Assembly (NCBI RefSeq): GCF_947507565.1
Contig: NC_089185.1
Span: 1,302,001-1,366,000, forward strand
DNA length: 64,000 nucleotides
Direction of reading: 5' to 3'
DNA from: Oscarella lobularis
Taxonomy: Eukaryota > Porifera > Homoscleromorpha > Homosclerophorida > Oscarellidae
A program made the translations under genes and the position numbers. Every line of letters starts with the position of its first letter. Position 1 is the stretch's first letter. Of the stretch, positions 61,063-64,000 are shown piece after piece. The notes beneath the pieces were generated by a model. It had not been told where the DNA came from, did not search any database, and saw nothing but the letters and a program-made list of their open reading frames with translations.

Positions 61063-64000
61063 TTAGCAATCTTTGTTGAAGTAAGATTGGGGGTCATTGC
61101 TGACAAACGCTTGAAGATTGGCTGGAATTTTGCACAATTTGTTATCGTGAAAACGAACGTAGCCGCCCACGTAAACAACGCTGCCCATTCCGCTCACGTC
61201 GTTGAGAACCGCGTTTTTGTAAACCTCAATGTACGACGTGACATTTCGCAGAGCGGAAAATCCATTTAAATGCAGCAGCTTGGGATTTTCATAGATACGC
61301 AGATTAGCTCCAATAGTCGTCAGACTGTTGAGTCCGTCAATCTCGGTCAACTTCGAATTGCTGTATATTTGCACTTCGTAGCCGACGTAAGTCAACGACG
61401 ACAGTCCGTCGATGTCGAGCAGCTCGTCGTTGTTATATATCCACAAATAGTCTCCGACGTACTGAATATTCTTCAAACCGGCGATGTTCGTCAGCGCCAC
61501 ATTGTCGCGAACCTCCAAATTGCCGCCGACCCGAGTCAACGTCGTGAATCCGTCGACATTTTTCAGCAAGTCATTGTGATAGACGCGCAACCAGTCGCCG
61601 ACGGCAGTGAGCTTGGGAAAACTGAACGACGTCAGAGCATTATTGTCGTGGATGCTCAGATAGCCGCCGACGAAGTTCAGCATCGGTGCCGACAAGCTCC
61701 TCAAGCGAGAACAGTAGACGATGTAGAAAAAGTCGGACACCGTCTGAAGAGAGGAAATGTCAAGCACTTCCATTCGATCGAGATGATATATTTGAAAGCG
61801 GCCGCCGACGCTGGTAAGTTGAGATAGATCGAGAACTTGAATTCGATCGCCGTCGTACATGTAGAAGAAATCGCCGATCGTTTTGAGTTTGGGAAAACGA
61901 ACCTTCGCCAATCGACTGTTNNNNNNNNNNNNNNNNNNNNNNNNNNNNNNNNNNNNNNNNNNNNNNNNNNNNNNNNNNNNNNNNNNNNNNNNNNNNNNNN
62001 NNNNNNNNNNNNNNNNNNNNNNNNNNNNNNNNNNNNNNNNNNNNNNNNNNNNNNNNNNNNNNNNNNNNNNNNNNNNNNNNNNNNNNNNNNNNNNNNNNNN
62101 NNNNNNNNNNNNNNNNNNNNAATCTCCTACGGAACGAAGGGAGTGGATGTTCAGCGTGGTCATGCCGTCGCTATTGTAGATATAGAAGTACTGGCCCACC
62201 GTTTGGAGATTCGGAGCGAGCAGGGTGGCGAGTTGGCGATTGTGATAGAGAAGAAAGTAGCCGGTGACACTTCGCAGACTACTCAAGTCGAGATTTTTCA
62301 ACTGATCGTTATTATTCAAATTGAAATAGCCGCCAACCGTTTCGAGCGACGACAAATCCATTTCTTCGAGATTGTCGCAATTGTACATGTAGAAATTACC
62401 GGTGACGTTGTACAATGCCGGAGCGATCATCGTCTTGAGCGGTCGACTGAGATAGACGTGAAAATAGCTGCTAACCGTTGTCAGACTCGTCAAATTCAAG
62501 TGAGTCAGCTTGTCGTTGTTATTCAGATTGAAAAAGCCGTCGACGAAGGTGAGTTGAGAGAGGTCGAGAACGGCGAGATTGTCGCTGTTGTACACGTAAA
62601 ACTGACCGCCGACTCTTTGCAACGACCGCAAATCAAGTACGGCCAGTTCCCTGTTTTCGTAGAACTGCAAGTAAAAAGAGACGTTAAGCAGAGACGACAG
62701 GTCGACTTGTCGAATGCGATTGTTGTGATAAAAGTACAGAAATCCGTCGACCGTTTCCAACGACGACAGATCCATGCTCTGCAACTGGTCGCTGTCGTGA
62801 ATATAGAAATTGCCGCCGACGTTGACGAGCGACGGCATCTTCAAGTAGCCCAGCACTTTATTCCTGTACATGTGCACGTAGGAAGAAACGTTCCATAACG
62901 ACGTGAAATCCAACGACGTCAGTCTATTGTTGTCGTTGAAATTCAAATAGCCGCCGACAGTCAGCAGGTTGCCGGCGTCCACCTCGGAGAGACGATCATT
63001 ATTATAGCAATAGAAATTACCACCAATGTGCTGTATGGACTGGAATCGAAGAATCTGAAGCTGACGGTTATTATACACTGTCACGGCGCGCTCGACAGTC
63101 TCGACAGCTGAGAGATCGACGACACTCAAAACAGGGTTATCCGTAATGTAGACGTAGTCACCAATGGTTCTTAGTTGAGGTGCACGAACCTCCTGCAAGG
63201 CCAAGTTTCTCAAAAAGTAGAAATACCCGCCAATGCTTTGAAGATTGCTCAGCCCATTGGCGTTCTGAAGGCGACGATTCTGATAGAAGTAGACGTTGCC
63301 TCCTACGGATCGACACTTGGCCAGTCCATCGACGTTCAGAAGGGCGTCGTTTCCAGTAAAGTATAGATAGTCCTGAACCTCTTGAACTGATTTGAGACCG
63401 TCAACGTTTTCCAATTGATCATTTTCTCGCACGTAGACGTAGCCTCCCACGTACGTCAGTTTCGATAGTCCATCAATATTTTTAAGTCTGTTGTTGCTGT
63501 AGAGATACAGGTTTCCTTTGATATTTTCCACTGAGGCTAAGCCGTCAAGATTCTCCAGCAGGTCGTTGAAGTGAACAGCGAGATTTCCGCCAACGAACGT
63601 CAGTGATCTTAGTCCATCCAACGTTGTGAGAGTAGGATTGCCGCGAATGACAAGGTCCCCGTTGACACGATGAATGTTCTTCAGGTGATCAATGTTCGTC
63701 AAACGGGTGTTCTGAATAACTAGGCTGCCCATGACAGCGACGACTCCGGCGAGTTGAGCTTCGTCGCGATCAATATTGATTGTCAGATCGCCTGGAACGA
63801 CTCGACCAGCAGAACACGTTCTTCCAAGGATGCTTTCGTATGACACTTGGCAAGAGAGGTTAGCTACGTGATCCGTTAAGGTTTCCACCTTGGCTGCTGT
63901 AGACTTAACTACAGTCAAATTTGCAGTAAGAGCAGCTACGTGGTCCGTCAAGGACTGAAACTTAGCTGCTGCGGACTCAACTACGCTCAAATTTGCTGAA
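61063..64000 (-). CDS. Giant receptor L-domain-like repeat protein (5' incomplete)
   Basis: One open frame runs from the stop at 61063 to the right edge, about 975 residues in the window. Near the right edge the protein has repeated segments like LTDHVAALTANLTVVKSTAA and LTDHVANLS, probably a coiled coil. After TCSAGRVVPGDLTINID the rest is about 36 units of 23-24 residues with the pattern L.sv..VgG.lyiynN..L..ldG, as in receptor L-domain and related beta-solenoid repeats. Many units have aromatic pairs (YFYFY, FYMYN) that would stack along one face. It ends CKIPANLQAFVSNDPQSYFNKDC. No introns appear. A 200-base gap (61921-62120) interrupts it but the frame is the same on both sides. The start and any signal peptide lie outside. 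Likely an extracellular binding protein, but I know no orthologue. Confidence 0.8.
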   Translation of the reverse strand, partial: SANLSVVESAAAKFQSLTDHVAALTANLTVVKSTAAKVETLTDHVANLSCQVSYESILGRTCSAGRVVPGDLTINIDRDEAQLAGVVAVMGSLVIQNTRLTNIDHLKNIHRVNGDLVIRGNPTLTTLDGLRSLTFVGGNLAVHFNDLLENLDGLASVENIKGNLYLYSNNRLKNIDGLSKLTYVGGYVYVRENDQLENVDGLKSVQEVQDYLYFTGNDALLNVDGLAKCRSVGGNVYFYQNRRLQNANGLSNLQSIGGYFYFLRNLALQEVRAPQLRTIGDYVYITDNPVLSVVDLSAVETVERAVTVYNNRQLQILRFQSIQHIGGNFYCYNNDRLSEVDAGNLLTVGGYLNFNDNNRLTSLDFTSLWNVSSYVHMYRNKVLGYLKMPSLVNVGGNFYIHDSDQLQSMDLSSLETVDGFLYFYHNNRIRQVDLSSLLNVSFYLQFYENRELAVLDLRSLQRVGGQFYVYNSDNLAVLDLSQLTFVDGFFNLNNNDKLTHLNLTSLTTVSSYFHVYLSRPLKTMIAPALYNVTGNFYMYNCDNLEEMDLSSLETVGGYFNLNNNDQLKNLDLSSLRSVTGYFLLYHNRQLATLLAPNLQTVGQYFYIYNSDGMTTLNIHSLRSVGDXXXXXXXXXXXXXXXXXXXXXXXXXXXXXXXXXXXXXXXXXXXXXXXXXXXXXXXXXXXXXXXXXXXNSRLAKVRFPKLKTIGDFFYMYDGDRIQVLDLSQLTSVGGRFQIYHLDRMEVLDISSLQTVSDFFYIVYCSRLRSLSAPMLNFVGGYLSIHDNNALTSFSFPKLTAVGDWLRVYHNDLLKNVDGFTTLTRVGGNLEVRDNVALTNIAGLKNIQYVGDYLWIYNNDELLDIDGLSSLTYVGYEVQIYSNSKLTEIDGLNSLTTIGANLRIYENPKLLHLNGFSALRNVTSYIEVYKNAVLNDVSGMGSVVYVGGYVRFHDNKLCKIPANLQAFVSNDPQSYFNKDC
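61921..62120. other. Assembly gap (200 N)
   Basis: Exactly 200 unknown bases within the repeat region of the L-domain-like gene. The reading frame agrees on both sides, so the real gap length should equal 200 modulo three, or the gap hides whole repeats plus that remainder. Confidence 0.99.

Noticed and set aside
61270-62898. Plus-strand ORFs opposite the L-domain-like repeats
   Set aside because: Their periodic Val/Asp/Gln-rich content is the complement of the repeat unit on the other strand.

Overview
The window is nuclear DNA from an animal. Every long gene is built as exons with GT-AG introns mostly 40-70 bases long, and the set includes metazoan families: a collagen with VWA domain, metabotropic glutamate-type receptor, LRRK-type ROCO kinase, HUNK-like kinase, PET-LIM protein and alpha-L-iduronidase. 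The very short introns, close gene packing (often 80-350 bases between genes) and near 50% GC fit a compact early-branching animal genome. A sponge, perhaps a homoscleromorph, is my best guess from content, but I cannot prove it without a search.

Region 1 (1-17356) is a head-to-tail array on the minus strand of five copies (first one partial) of a secreted collagen ending in a von Willebrand A domain. Between copy 0 and copy A sits an intact YRDC gene (threonylcarbamoyl-AMP synthase). The next two spacers hold eroded fragments of the same YRDC gene, so the ancestral repeat unit was probably collagen plus YRDC. The copies are mosaics of each other, pointing to unequal crossing-over or gene conversion.

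Region 2 (17957-21756) has MMACHC (vitamin B12 trafficking, plus), a cytosolic-type acetyl-CoA acetyltransferase (minus) and the splicing factor SYF2 (plus), the last two sharing a 170-base divergent promoter.

Region 3 (21882-45105) is a run of minus-strand genes: an ankyrin-LRR-ROC-COR-kinase protein of the LRRK family, adenylate kinase 9 with four P-loops, a SENP6/7-type SUMO protease, and an intronless alpha-L-iduronidase.

Region 4 (45305-60819) holds an unusual plus-strand gene joining an Ig-like segment, a PD-(D/E)XK nuclease-like segment and a kinase-like domain (a Crinkler-like arrangement) with a one-base frame offset; MED6 (minus); a HUNK-like kinase and ARL6/BBS3 (plus); arginyltransferase ATE1 (minus); a class C receptor with glutamate-site residues kept (plus); and a PET domain protein with six LIM domains (minus).

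Region 5 (61063-64000) is the 3' part of a very long single-exon protein made of about 23-24-residue receptor-L-domain-like repeats, interrupted by a 200-base assembly gap and running off the right edge. The genes do not form one pathway; the array in region 1 and the Ig-nuclease-kinase gene are the least ordinary parts.
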